From Shinella sp. XGS7 (lineage in GTDB: Bacteria > Pseudomonadota > Gammaproteobacteria > Burkholderiales > Burkholderiaceae_C): a stretch of 64,000 nucleotides of DNA. Location: NCBI RefSeq assembly GCF_020535565.1, contig NZ_CP084758.1:4725001-4789000 (forward strand). The letters are read 5' to 3'. Positions within the stretch are counted from its first letter, which is position 1; each line of letters opens with the position of its first letter. The notes below the pieces were generated by a model. It ran no database searches and was not told where the DNA came from. It worked only from the letters and a program-made list of their open reading frames with translations. A program made the position numbers and the translations under genes. Below are positions 53,259-61,578 of the stretch, one piece after another.

Positions 53259-54098
53259 ATGGAAAGAATCGAGCAACACGCCAGCTTCGGCGGCCGTCAG
53301 GAAGTCTGGAAGCACACCAGCACCAGCCTGGGCTGCGAGATGCGCCTGGGCGTCTACCTGCCGCCGGCCGCCCTGGCGGGCGAGCGCTGCCCGGTGCTGT
53401 ACTGGCTCTCGGGCCTGACCTGCAGCGAGCAGAACTTCATCACCAAGGCCGGCGCTCAGGCCCATGCGGCCGCACGCGGCCTGATCCTGGTGGCGCCCGA
53501 CACCAGCCCCCGCGGCGAGGCCGTGGCCAATGATCCGGCCTACGACCTGGGCCAGGGCGCGGGCTTCTACCTCAATGCCACGCAGGCGCCCTGGGCGCCG
53601 CACTTCCGCATGGAAGACTATGTGGTGCAGGAGCTGCCCGCCCTGGTGGAGGCGCAGTTCCCCGCCAGCACGCGGCGCGCCCTCTTCGGCCACTCCATGG
53701 GCGGCCATGGGGCGCTGAGCCTGGCCCTGCGGCACCCGGGCCGCTATGCCAGCGTCTCGGCCTTCTCGCCCATCGTGGCACCCAGCCAGGTGCCCTGGGG
53801 CCAGAAGGCCTTCAGCGCCTATCTGGGCGCGGACAACCCGGCAGCCTGGGCGGCCCACGACACGGTGGCCCTGATCCAGGCCGCGCGCGAGGAACGCCTG
53901 CCCCTGCTGGTGGACCAGGGCGAGGCGGACGAGTTCCTGGCCGGCCAGCTCAGGCCCGAGCTGCTGGAGCAGGCCTGCGCGGCCACCGGTCATCCGCTGA
54001 CCCTGCGCCGCCACGCCGGCTACGACCACAGCTACTACTTCATCGCCAGCTTCATCGGCGATCACATCGCGCATCACGCGCGGGCGCTGCGCCCCTGA
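53259..54098 (+). CDS. frmB: S-formylglutathione hydrolase
   Basis: 279 residues. Alpha/beta hydrolase with nucleophile Ser146 in GHSMGGHGA, LYWLSGLTCSEQNF as oxyanion region, and HAGYDHSYYFIASFIGDH with the catalytic His. The sequence matches esterase D/FghA throughout. It releases formate and glutathione from S-formylglutathione, the product of FrmA. It follows frmA by 13 bp and codon use is host-like from its first codon, in contrast to frmA. It is convergent with xdhC. Confidence 0.95.
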   Translation: MERIEQHASFGGRQEVWKHTSTSLGCEMRLGVYLPPAALAGERCPVLYWLSGLTCSEQNFITKAGAQAHAAARGLILVAPDTSPRGEAVANDPAYDLGQGAGFYLNATQAPWAPHFRMEDYVVQELPALVEAQFPASTRRALFGHSMGGHGALSLALRHPGRYASVSAFSPIVAPSQVPWGQKAFSAYLGADNPAAWAAHDTVALIQAAREERLPLLVDQGEADEFLAGQLRPELLEQACAATGHPLTLRRHAGYDHSYYFIASFIGDHIAHHARALRP

Positions 54099-54116
54099 GC
54101 CCCGAGGCGCTGGGGC

Positions 54117-54929
54117 CTAAGCGCCCCAGCCCTGCAGCAGCTGGGCCACCACGGCCACCGCGATCACGGCCGGCTGCTTGCCGCTGATGCCGGGCACGCC
54201 GATGGGGCAGCACACCCCGGCCAGTTCCTCGGCCGTGAAGCCGCGGGCCTCCAGGCGGTGGCGGAAGGTGGCCCATTTGCTCTTGCTGCCGATCAGGCCG
54301 ATGAAGGGCAGATCACCCCGCTCGCGGCGGCGCAGCAGGCAGGCAGCCACGATGTCCAGGTCCTCGGCATGGCTGAAGCTCATGATGAGCACGCGCGCGC
54401 CGGGGGCCAGGTCTTGCACGGCGGCCTGCACCGGGTCGGAATGCTCGGCGCGCACGTTCTCGGGCAGGGGCTCGGGAAAGATCTCGTCGCGGCTGTCAAA
54501 CCATTGCAGCTCGGCCGGCAGCTCGGCCAGCAGGCGCACGATGGCCCGGCCCACATGGCCGCCACCGAACAGGGCCACCGGCAGACGCAGCTCGCCATCG
54601 GCCAGGCGAGACTTCAGGCCCGGGATATCGGCCGGACCCAGCAGGGCGAAGTCCAGACCCACCACGCCGCCGCAGCACTGGCCCAGGCTGGGCCCCAGGG
54701 CAAAGCGCCGACGGGGCTCGAGCACGGCGCCGGCGGCCAGGATGGCGCGGGCCTGGGCCATGGCCTCGAACTCCAGATGCCCGCCGCCTATGGTGCCGAT
54801 CAGGGCCTGACGGCCCACGGCCATCCAGGCGCCCACCTCGCGCGGCCCGCTGCCCTGCACCTCGGCCACGCGCACCAGCACCGCCGGCTCGGCGGCCAGC
54901 AGCAGGGCGAGTTCCTGCCACGGCCGCAT
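54117..54929 (-). CDS. xdhC: Xanthine dehydrogenase accessory protein XdhC
   Basis: 270 residues from the ATG at 54929; the frame also reads back to a TTG at 54947. AVLVRVAEVQGSGPREVGAWM and IGTIGGGHLEFEAM form the XdhC N-terminal domain; QCCGGVVGLDFAL has the Cys pair involved in molybdenum-cofactor binding; PVALFGGGHVGRAIVRLL is a Rossmann motif; FIGLIGSKSKWATF and CCPIGVPGISGKQPAVIAV end the protein. It sulfurates and delivers the cofactor to xanthine dehydrogenase, which makes urate. The xdhAB genes are not in the window. On the minus strand, hiuH lies 132 bp upstream. Confidence 0.9.
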   Translation of the reverse strand: MRPWQELALLLAAEPAVLVRVAEVQGSGPREVGAWMAVGRQALIGTIGGGHLEFEAMAQARAILAAGAVLEPRRRFALGPSLGQCCGGVVGLDFALLGPADIPGLKSRLADGELRLPVALFGGGHVGRAIVRLLAELPAELQWFDSRDEIFPEPLPENVRAEHSDPVQAAVQDLAPGARVLIMSFSHAEDLDIVAACLLRRRERGDLPFIGLIGSKSKWATFRHRLEARGFTAEELAGVCCPIGVPGISGKQPAVIAVAVVAQLLQGWGA

Positions 54930-54975
54930 CAGCACATCCCCGAGCAAGGCAGCGAAAGCGCCCGCACAACCGCGC

Positions 54976-55041
54976 GGCCAGCGTGGCTCCGGCTTCGCCG
55001 GGCCACCGCTGGCGCCCCCTTGAGGGGGCCGGCGCAGCCGG
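54976..55041. repeat. GC-rich palindromic intergenic repeat
   Basis: Two consecutive stem-loops fill the xdhC/hiuH gap: an imperfect one built on CCAGCG...CCGCTGG, and GCGCCCCC-TTGA-GGGGGC followed by CGGCGC. CCCCCTTGAGGGGGC modules with GGCGC ends are familiar dispersed repeats in Burkholderiales intergenic regions. It may terminate hiuH transcription or be a REP-like element. Confidence 0.55.
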
Positions 55042-55061
55042 TAGGGGGTGGTCTCATCCTT

Positions 55062-55430
55062 TCAGCTGCCGCGGTAGGTGGAATAGGACCAGGGGCTGGC
55101 CAGCAGGGGCACGTGGTAATGCCCGTCGGTATCGGCAATGCCGAAGTCCAGCGGCACCTCGTCCAGGAAGGCCGGCTCGGGCAGCTGCACGCCACGGCCC
55201 TTGAAGTAGGCGGCCACGCCAAAGACCAGGCGGTAGCGGCCGGCCTGCAGGGCCTCGCCCGCCAGCAGCGGGGCATCGGCCCGGCCGTCGCTGTTGAGCG
55301 TGAGGCGCTTGAGCTCCTGCGCGCTGCCATCCGCCGCCAGGCGGTAGAGGCGCACGGCCATGCCCGCGGCGGGGCTGCCGTGCATGGTGTCCAGCACATG
55401 GGTAGTCAGCTTGCCGGTCTGTGTGCTCAT
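55062..55430 (-). CDS. hiuH: 5-hydroxyisourate hydrolase
   Basis: 122 residues. The transthyretin-like fold is evident: [24 protein letters not shown] with catalytic His, [11 protein letters not shown] with the active-site Arg, [19 protein letters not shown], and the invariant C-terminal tetrapeptide Tyr-Arg-Gly-Ser. It hydrolyses 5-hydroxyisourate, the product of PuuD, to OHCU, which the UraD domain at 57123 then decarboxylates. No signal peptide, so cytoplasmic. It is divergent from the GntR regulator with a perfect palindrome between them. Confidence 0.95.
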   Translation of the reverse strand: MSTQTGKLTTHVLDTMHGSPAAGMAVRLYRLAADGSAQELKRLTLNSDGRADAPLLAGEALQAGRYRLVFGVAAYFKGRGVQLPEPAFLDEVPLDFGIADTDGHYHVPLLASPWSYSTYRGS

Positions 55431-55466
55431 TTCTTGCTCGTCCTCAGCTCATCCGCGATAGCGGCA

Positions 55467-55480
55467 AAGTGTATACACTT
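55467..55480. promoter_or_regulatory. Perfect palindrome between hiuH and the GntR gene
   Basis: AAGTGTATACACTT is a 14-bp perfect palindrome, 37 bp before hiuH and 25 bp before the GntR start. It would serve both divergent promoters. A one-mismatch copy precedes puuD at 43858. Confidence 0.8.
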
Positions 55481-55504
55481 CTGCGCACACCTCCGAACTT
55501 CGCC

Positions 55505-56179
55505 ATGAGCGCCGACCAGGACAGCACCACCGCCCGCATTGCCGCCTCCATCACCGCCGCCATCGTGGAGCGGCGCCTGATGCCCGGCACCAAGCTGGCC
55601 GAGCAGAAGCTGGCCGATATCTATCACTGCTCGCGCACCCTGGTGCGCCAGGCCCTGAACCAGCTCAGCCGCGACCGCCTCGTCACCCTGCACCCCGCGC
55701 GCGGCGCCTTTGTGGCCGAGCCCAGCGTGGAGGAAGCGCGCCAGGTCTTCGAGACCCGCCAGATGCTGGAGAGCGCCATGCTGGGCCAGCTGGTGGAGCG
55801 CATCACCCCGGCCCAGATCAAGGCCCTGCGCGCCCATCTGAAGCAGGAGCGCGAGGCCGTGGCCCGCACCGATGTACCGGGCCGCACCCGGCTGCTGGCC
55901 GACTTCCATGTGCTGCTGGCGCGGCAGCTGGGCAATGAGGTGCTGGCCGAGATGCTGGCCGACCTGCTCTCGCGCAGCTCCCTGATCGCCCTGATGTACC
56001 AGAGCTCGCACTCGGCCGCCGAGTCGCAGGCCGAGCATGAGGCCATCGTGGACGCGCTGGAGGCCCGCGACAAGAAGGCGGTGCAGAAGCTGATGGACAC
56101 GCATCTGGGCCATGTGGAGGCCAATCTGCGGCTGAACCCGCGCGTCAAGGATCTGAAGGAAGCCCTGAGCAGCTTATGA
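55505..56179 (+). CDS. GntR family regulator (FCD type) of purine catabolism
   Basis: 224 residues from the ATG at 55505. The HTH reads IVERRLMPGTKLAEQKLADIYHCSRTLVRQALNQLSRDRLVTLHPARGAFVAEPS, the standard GntR domain. The FCD effector domain follows, with metal-binding type His in LADFHVLLARQLGN and the SQAEHEAIVDAL segment. It probably responds to urate, allantoin or a related ligand and represses hiuH, puuE and the following genes, and puuD, through the AAGTGTATACACTT sites. The frame extends upstream through the operator, which argues for the internal start. It overlaps puuE by 4 bp. Confidence 0.9.
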   Translation: MSADQDSTTARIAASITAAIVERRLMPGTKLAEQKLADIYHCSRTLVRQALNQLSRDRLVTLHPARGAFVAEPSVEEARQVFETRQMLESAMLGQLVERITPAQIKALRAHLKQEREAVARTDVPGRTRLLADFHVLLARQLGNEVLAEMLADLLSRSSLIALMYQSSHSAAESQAEHEAIVDALEARDKKAVQKLMDTHLGHVEANLRLNPRVKDLKEALSSL

Positions 56180-57132
56180 GCACCATCCAGCCCTCCCGCT
56201 ACCCGCGCGATCTGATCGGCTACGGCGAGCATCCGCCGCATGCGCAGTGGCCGGGCGAAGCGCGCGTTGCCGTGCAATTTGTCCTGAACTACGAGGAAGG
56301 CGGCGAGAACTGCGTGCTGCATGGCGACGCGGCGTCCGAAGCCTTTCTCTCCGAGATGTTCAACCCGGCCGCCTACCCGGCCCGGCATCTGAGCATGGAG
56401 GGCATCTACGAGTACGGCTCGCGCGTGGGCGTGTGGCGCCTGCTCAAGGAGTTCGAGAAGCGCGCCCTGCCGCTCACGGTCTTCGGCGTCTCCATGGCCC
56501 TGGAGCGCCACCCCGAGCTGACCCAGGCCTTCAAGGAACTCAACCACGAGATCGCCTGCCACGGCTGGCGCTGGATCCACTACCAGAACCTGGACGAGGC
56601 CACCGAGCGCCATCACATGGAAATGGGCATGGACGTCATCCAGCGCCTGACCGGTGAGCGGCCCTCGGGCTGGTACACCGGCCGCGACAGCCCCAACACC
56701 CGGCGCCTGGTGGCCGACTACGGCGGCTTCGAGTACGACAGCGACTACTACGGCGACGACCTGCCCTTCTGGCTGCAGGTGAGGAAGAGCGACGGCCAGC
56801 TGGCCCCCCATCTGGTCGTGCCCTACACCCTGGACTGCAATGACATGCGCTTCGCCCTGCCCCAGGGCTTCAGCCATGGGGACGAGTTCTTTGAGTACCT
56901 GCGCGACAGCTTCGATGTGCTCTACGCCGAAGGCAGCGAAGCGCCCAAGATGATGAGCATCGGCATGCACTGCCGACTGCTGGGCCGCCCGGGCCGCCTG
57001 CGCGCCCTGCAGCGCTTTCTGGACCATGTGGAAAAGCACGACCGCGTCTGGGTCTGCCGCCGCGTGGACATCGCGCGGCATTGGCGCGCCACCCACCCTT
57101 TTGACGCCGCCAAGGCCTTTGTATGGGAATGA
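56176..57132 (+). CDS. puuE: Allantoinase PuuE (polysaccharide-deacetylase fold)
   Basis: 318 residues. The family start YPRDLIGYGEHPPHAQWPGEARVAVQFVLNYEEGGE is clear, followed by HLSMEGIYEYGSRVGVWRLL, HEIACHGWRWIHYQ with metal-ligand His and the GWYTGRDSPNTRRL block. It is the PuuE-type allantoinase, unrelated to the metal amidohydrolase AllB, and opens allantoin to allantoate. It is coupled to the GntR gene (4 bp overlap) and overlaps the UraD-AllC fusion by 10 bp, so all three are one transcript. Confidence 0.93.
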   Translation: MSTIQPSRYPRDLIGYGEHPPHAQWPGEARVAVQFVLNYEEGGENCVLHGDAASEAFLSEMFNPAAYPARHLSMEGIYEYGSRVGVWRLLKEFEKRALPLTVFGVSMALERHPELTQAFKELNHEIACHGWRWIHYQNLDEATERHHMEMGMDVIQRLTGERPSGWYTGRDSPNTRRLVADYGGFEYDSDYYGDDLPFWLQVRKSDGQLAPHLVVPYTLDCNDMRFALPQGFSHGDEFFEYLRDSFDVLYAEGSEAPKMMSIGMHCRLLGRPGRLRALQRFLDHVEKHDRVWVCRRVDIARHWRATHPFDAAKAFVWE

Positions 57133-58901
57133 TCACGCTCGACCAGCTCAACACCGCCAGCGTCACTGAATTCGTCGCGCTGCTGGACGGCACCTATGAA
57201 CATTCACCCTGGATCGCGGAACGCGCCGCCGCGGCACGGCCCTTTCTGAGCCTGGCCCAGCTCAAGCACGCGCTCGCCAGCGTGGTGCGCGAGGCCACGC
57301 GGGACGAGCAGCTGGGCCTGATCCGAGCCCACCCCGAGCTGGCGGGCAAGGCCGCCATCGCGGGTGAGCTCACGGCCGAGTCCACGAACGAGCAAAGCCG
57401 CGCCGGCCTCACCACCTGCACGCCCGAGGAGTTCGCCCGCCTGCAGCAGCTCAATGCCGACTACAAGGCCAAGTTCGGCTGGCCCTTCATCCTGGCGGTG
57501 CGCGGCCCGCGCGGCCAGGGCCTGAGCCGGGGCGAGATCATCGCCACCTTTGCGCGCCGCCTGGCCGGCCACCCGGATTTCGAGCGCGCCGAATGCCTGC
57601 GCCACATCCACCGCATCGCCGAGATCCGCCTCAACGACAAGTTCGGCATCGAACCGGCGCTGGGCAACCAGGTCTGGGACTGGGCCGAGCAGCTGGCCGC
57701 GCATTCCGACCCCGGCTTCAAGGAGCAGGGGCAGCTCACCGTCACCTACCTCACCGAGGCCCACCGCGCCGTGGCCGCCCAGCTGGCACGCTGGATGCGC
57801 GAGGACTGCGGCTTTGACGAGGTGAGCATCGACGCGGTGGGCAATGTCGTCGGCCTCTATCACGGCAGCGATCCCGCCGCCCCGCGCCTGCTCACCGGCA
57901 GCCATTACGACACCGTGCGCAACGCTGGCAAGTACGACGGCCGCCTGGGCATCCTGGTTCCCATGCTCTGCGTGCGCGAGCTGCAGCGCGCGGGCCGCCG
58001 CCTGCCCTATGGCCTGGAGGTGGTGGGCTTTGCCGAGGAAGAGGGCCAGCGCTACAAGGCCACCTTCCTGGGCTCGGGCGCGCTGATCCAGCGCTTCAAG
58101 CCCGAATGGCTGGACCAGCAGGACGCCCAGGGCGTGTCCATGCGCGAGGCCATGCAGGCCGCCGGCCTGCCCGGCACGCTGGCGGCCATCCAGGCCCTGG
58201 CGCGCGAGCCGCAGCGCTACCGCGGCTTTGTGGAAGTGCATATCGAGCAGGGCCCGGTGCTCAATGAGCTGGACCTGCCCCTGGGCATCGTCACCTCCAT
58301 CAACGGCAGCGTGCGCTATGTGGGCGAGGTGCAGGGCATGGCCTCGCATGCCGGCACCACGCCCATGGACCGGCGGCGCGATGCCGCGGCCGCGGTGGCG
58401 GAGCTGATCCTCTATGTGGAGCTGCGCGCCGCGGCCGTGCCGGACGTCGTGGGCACCGTGGGCATGCTGGAGGTGCCCGCCGGCTCCATCAATGTGATCC
58501 CGGGCCGCTGCAAGTTCAGCCTGGACCTGCGCGCCACCACCAATGCCGCGCGCGACGCGCTGGACGCCGATGTGCAGGCCGAGCTGGCCCGCATCTGCGC
58601 ACGCCGCGGCCTGAGCTTCCAGCTCACGCCCACCGAGAACGCCAGCGCCGCGCCCAGCGACCCGGCCTGGCAGCGGCGCTGGGAGCGCGTGGTGCAGGGC
58701 CTGGGCCTGCCGGTGTTCCGCATGCCCTCGGGCGCAGGGCATGACGCGATGAAGCTGCACGAAGCCATGCCCCAGGCCATGCTCTTTCTGCGCGGCCTGA
58801 ACTCGGGCATCAGCCACAACCCGCTGGAATCCATCAGCAACGACGACGCCGAACTCTGCGTGCGCGCCTTCCAGGCCTTGCTGGAACAGGAAGAACTCTG
58901 A
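57123..58901 (+). CDS. Fusion of OHCU decarboxylase (UraD) and allantoate amidohydrolase (AllC)
   Basis: 592 residues, two enzymes in one chain. Residues about 1-170 are UraD: RAHPELAGKAA with catalytic His70, and ESTNEQSRAGL with Glu90. Residues about 185-592 are an M20-type ureidohydrolase: GSHYDTVRNAGKYDG and GFAEEEGQRYKATFLGS give Zn ligands, HIEQGPVL the dimer-domain block, and SGAGHDAM the third. UraD turns OHCU into S-allantoin and AllC hydrolyses allantoate, steps flanking the PuuE reaction. The frame is continuous, with no internal stop, and the ORF is followed 8 bp later by the M20 peptidase. An alternative ATG at 57129 overlaps the puuE stop. Confidence 0.93.
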   Translation: MGMITLDQLNTASVTEFVALLDGTYEHSPWIAERAAAARPFLSLAQLKHALASVVREATRDEQLGLIRAHPELAGKAAIAGELTAESTNEQSRAGLTTCTPEEFARLQQLNADYKAKFGWPFILAVRGPRGQGLSRGEIIATFARRLAGHPDFERAECLRHIHRIAEIRLNDKFGIEPALGNQVWDWAEQLAAHSDPGFKEQGQLTVTYLTEAHRAVAAQLARWMREDCGFDEVSIDAVGNVVGLYHGSDPAAPRLLTGSHYDTVRNAGKYDGRLGILVPMLCVRELQRAGRRLPYGLEVVGFAEEEGQRYKATFLGSGALIQRFKPEWLDQQDAQGVSMREAMQAAGLPGTLAAIQALAREPQRYRGFVEVHIEQGPVLNELDLPLGIVTSINGSVRYVGEVQGMASHAGTTPMDRRRDAAAAVAELILYVELRAAAVPDVVGTVGMLEVPAGSINVIPGRCKFSLDLRATTNAARDALDADVQAELARICARRGLSFQLTPTENASAAPSDPAWQRRWERVVQGLGLPVFRMPSGAGHDAMKLHEAMPQAMLFLRGLNSGISHNPLESISNDDAELCVRAFQALLEQEEL

Positions 58902-58909
58902 ACAACACC

Positions 58910-60175
58910 ATGGACACACACTACGCCCAGCTGGACGCCTGGATTGCCGCCCACTTCGAGGAGGAGGTGCGCTTCCTCCAGGCCCTGGTGCAGGTGCCCA
59001 CCGACACCCCGCCCGGCAATAACGCGCCCCACGCCGAACGCACGGCCGAGCTGCTGCAGGCCATGGGCTACCAGGCCGAGAAGCATGTGGTGCCCGAGGC
59101 CGAGGTGCGCGACTACGGTCTGCAGTCGATCACCAACCTGATCGTGCGTCGCAAGTTTGCGGAGGCGGGCCCGGTCATCGCCCTGAACGCCCATGGTGAT
59201 GTGGTGCCGCCCGGCGAGGGCTGGACCCACGGCCCCTACAGCGGCGAGATCGTGGACGGCCAGCTCTATGGCCGCGCCAGCGCGGTCAGCAAGAGCGACT
59301 TCGCCACCTACACCTTTGCGCTGCGCGCGCTGGAGTCGCTGGGGCTGCCACAAGGCCCCGAAGGGCAGCCGCTGGTGCGGCTGCGGGGCGGCGTGGAGCT
59401 GCACTTCACCTATGACGAGGAGTTCGGCGGCGAGCTGGGCCCGGGCTGGCTGCTGCAGCAAGGCCTCACCCAGCCGGACTATCTGCTGGCCGCCGGCTTC
59501 AGCTACCAGGTGGTCACGGCCCACAACGGCTGCCTGCAGCTGGAAGTCACGCTGCACGGCCTGGCCTCGCATGCCGCCTACCCGCACACCGGCGTGGACG
59601 CGCTGCAGGCCGCCAACCAGCTGCTCAGCGCGCTCTATGCCCACAACGCGGTGCTCAAGACCCGCCTGTCCCAGGTGCCCGGCATCAGCCACCCCTATCT
59701 GAACGTGGGCCGCATCGAGGGCGGCAGCAATACCAATGTGGTGCCCGGCAAGGTGCTGATCAAGCTGGACCGCCGCATGATTCCCGAGGAGGATCCGGCG
59801 GCGGTGGAGGCCGAGGTGCGCGCCCTCATCGAGTCCACGGTGGCCGCCTGCCCCGGCATCCGCCTGGAGATCCGCCGCCTGCTGCTGGCCCATCCCATGA
59901 CCCCCCTGCCCGGCGCCGCGCCCCTGGTGGCCGCGCTGCAAAAGCATGGCGAGGCCGTCTTCGGCGAGCCCATCCCCACCTCGGGCACCCCGCTCTACAC
60001 CGATGTGCGGCTCTACACCGCGCGCGGCATCCCGGCCGCCATCTATGGCGCCGGCCCGCGCACCGTGCTGGAGAGCAATGCCAAGCGGGCGGACGAGCAT
60101 GTGGCCCTGGCCGATCTGCAGCGCGCCACCCAGGTGGTGGCCCGCATGCTCTACGAGCTGCTGAAGCCCGCCTGA
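58910..60175 (+). CDS. M20 family metallopeptidase/deacylase
   Basis: 421 residues. LNAHGDVVPPGEGWTHGPYSGEIVDGQLYGRASAVSKSDFA carries the first zinc His-Asp, FTYDEEFGGELGPGWLLQQG the Glu-Glu pair, and VVTAHNGCLQLEVTLHGLASHAAYPHTGVDALQAAN opens the lid domain. It is of the ArgE/DapE type. It lies 8 bp after the UraD-AllC fusion, so it may act late in the purine pathway or on a ureido/N-acyl side compound; the substrate is not determined. The fold is certain, the role inferred from position only. Confidence 0.88.
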   Translation: MDTHYAQLDAWIAAHFEEEVRFLQALVQVPTDTPPGNNAPHAERTAELLQAMGYQAEKHVVPEAEVRDYGLQSITNLIVRRKFAEAGPVIALNAHGDVVPPGEGWTHGPYSGEIVDGQLYGRASAVSKSDFATYTFALRALESLGLPQGPEGQPLVRLRGGVELHFTYDEEFGGELGPGWLLQQGLTQPDYLLAAGFSYQVVTAHNGCLQLEVTLHGLASHAAYPHTGVDALQAANQLLSALYAHNAVLKTRLSQVPGISHPYLNVGRIEGGSNTNVVPGKVLIKLDRRMIPEEDPAAVEAEVRALIESTVAACPGIRLEIRRLLLAHPMTPLPGAAPLVAALQKHGEAVFGEPIPTSGTPLYTDVRLYTARGIPAAIYGAGPRTVLESNAKRADEHVALADLQRATQVVARMLYELLKPA

Positions 60176-60321
60176 GCGGCGAGACGGGCGCAGCCTGTCG
60201 GCCCGGCCTGCGGCCTGGCGGGGTGGATCTGCAGACTGTCGCAAGGCCGGGGCCGCAAGAACTGGCCCTGCCTAGACTGCGCAGCCATCCCCAGCCACCG
60301 GTCTGACAGACCCCAAACGCC

Positions 60322-60516
60322 ATGAAGCTCCTGCCGCGCCTCCCCCTCCTCGCCCTGGCCCTGGGCCCCGCCCTGCTGCTCAGCGCCTGTGTGATCGCCC
60401 CGCAAGCCAGCGGCGACCACGCGGCCAATGTCAGCAAGATGAGCGAGCAGGCCCAGGCCACCTGCGGCCCCGGCCAGGTCAAGGAAGTCAACGCCAAGAG
60501 CTTCAGCTGCAAGTGA
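60322..60516 (+). CDS. Small lipoprotein
   Basis: 64 residues. Lipobox LLSAC at 19-23 makes Cys23 the lipidated residue; VIAPQASGDHAANVSKMSEQAQATCGPGQVKEVNAKSFSCK is the mature part, in which two Cys near the C-terminus could form a disulfide. There is no similarity I recognise. Asp is absent at +2 (Val follows Cys), so sorting to the outer membrane is likely. A strong terminator follows 18 bp after the stop. No partner gene is obvious. Confidence 0.75.
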   Translation: MKLLPRLPLLALALGPALLLSACVIAPQASGDHAANVSKMSEQAQATCGPGQVKEVNAKSFSCK

Positions 60517-60533
60517 GGCGCTGAACGAAAAAG

Positions 60534-60555
60534 AGCCGGCCCCGCGGGGCCGGCT
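60534..60555 (+). terminator. Rho-independent terminator after the lipoprotein gene
   Basis: AGCCGGCCCCG and CGGGGCCGGCT form a perfect 22-bp palindrome followed by TTGTTTTG. It can terminate the lipoprotein mRNA and, in the other direction, the EF-hand gene, whose stop lies 22 bp further. Confidence 0.88.
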
Positions 60556-60576
60556 TTGTTTTGCGCCGGACTCGCC

Positions 60577-61359
60577 TCAGGCCGAGAGGCTCAGCGAGGC
60601 TCGCGACTGCCAGCCACCCTCGGCCACGCCGCCGTAGCGGCGCAGCAGCAAGCTGGCGAGCTGGTCCAGCGCGCTGCTGGCACTGCCGCTCCCGCTCCCC
60701 GAAGCGCCGGATGAGTCCGACGAGGAGGAGGAGGAGGAGGAGGCCGTGCCCGACAGCGCCTGATCCAGCGCACTGCTGAACTGGCTGCGCAGGCTCTCGG
60801 CCTCGCTGCTGCTGAGCGCGCCATCACCGTCGCTGTCGCTGGCGCTGATCACCTGCTGCAGCAGGTCCTTGAGCTGGCCACCCAGGCGCTCCTGCATGCT
60901 GACCACGCCGTCGCCATTGGCGTCCAGGGCCTGGTCGGCCGCGCTGAGGCTTTGCGAGGCCTCGCCTTCTCCCGAAGGCGGTGGCGGGGGCGGCCGGCCG
61001 CCGCCGGGGCCACCCGGCCCTCCCTGCTGCTGCTGACGCGCCGCAAACTCCAGCGTGGACGTGGGCGGCGGCAGCAGGCTGCGCAGGCCGCTGTCCAGCT
61101 CGCTGCTGCTCAGACCGCCGTCCCCGTCGCGGTCCAGCGTCGAGAACTGCGACTCGGCGCTGCCCAGGCTGCGGCCGCTGCGCTCCGAGAATTTGTCCAG
61201 CACGGTCTGCAGCTCGCTGGCGTCCACGCTGCCACTGCCGTCCACATCGGCGCGCGCAAACATCTCCTGCGCACGCCGGTTCTGGCCGGATGATACGGCC
61301 CGGGTTTCGGCCCAGGCGGCCTGGCTTGCGCCGCCGCCCAGCCCTGAGATGACACTCAT
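60577..61359 (-). CDS. EF-hand calcium-binding protein with polyserine linker
   Basis: 260 residues from the ATG at 61359. Four EF-hand loops are visible: DVDGSGSVDASE, DRDGDGGLSSSE, DANGDGVVSMQE and DSDGDGALSSSE, in two pairs. Between the pairs lies a Gly/Pro-rich linker (GGPGGPGGGRPPPPPPSG), and after the last an eight-serine run with SGSGSGS repeats before a helix ending in LLLRRYGG. There is no signal peptide or membrane segment, so it is cytoplasmic or exported by another route; similar EF-hand proteins with SGLGG-like openings occur widely in Proteobacteria and include effectors (XopAW-like), from memory. The upstream AGGAGG-type sequence fits the 61359 start. Confidence 0.85.
   Translation of the reverse strand: MSVISGLGGGASQAAWAETRAVSSGQNRRAQEMFARADVDGSGSVDASELQTVLDKFSERSGRSLGSAESQFSTLDRDGDGGLSSSELDSGLRSLLPPPTSTLEFAARQQQQGGPGGPGGGRPPPPPPSGEGEASQSLSAADQALDANGDGVVSMQERLGGQLKDLLQQVISASDSDGDGALSSSEAESLRSQFSSALDQALSGTASSSSSSSSDSSGASGSGSGSASSALDQLASLLLRRYGGVAEGGWQSRASLSLSA
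60722..60742 (-). repeat. GAG trinucleotide repeat (seven copies)
   Basis: Seven perfect GAG copies on the plus strand encode the polyserine run of the EF-hand protein on the minus strand. Length changes keep the frame, so the linker may vary between strains. Confidence 0.9.
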
Positions 61360-61422
61360 GATGAATACCTCCTGTAGCTCGGGATTCGAGAAAGAAAAGG
61401 AAGAAGGAAACAAGCGCTTGGC

Positions 61423-61447
61423 ATCGCGGGCGAAGCTCGCCCGCGAT
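61423..61447. terminator. Hairpin between the EF-hand gene and the secreted pair
   Basis: ATCGCGGGCGA and TCGCCCGCGAT are perfect 11-bp arms with an AGC loop; a CAAGCGCTTG palindrome adjoins at 61411-61420. There is no T-run. It lies 132 bp after the stop of the upstream gene on the minus strand and 64 bp before the EF-hand start. The rest of this 219 bp gap shows no gene. Confidence 0.45.
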
Positions 61448-61578
61448 AGCGCAAATTCTTGAAGTGCCGCTTTGCCGGGGCGCATCCGGCCTGTGTCAAA
61501 GCCGACACAAGCCCGGTTTCTAGCCCTCGAACAACACCCGCGCAGGCCGGCTTATCCGGCGATGGGTCTGCGCCGTCC

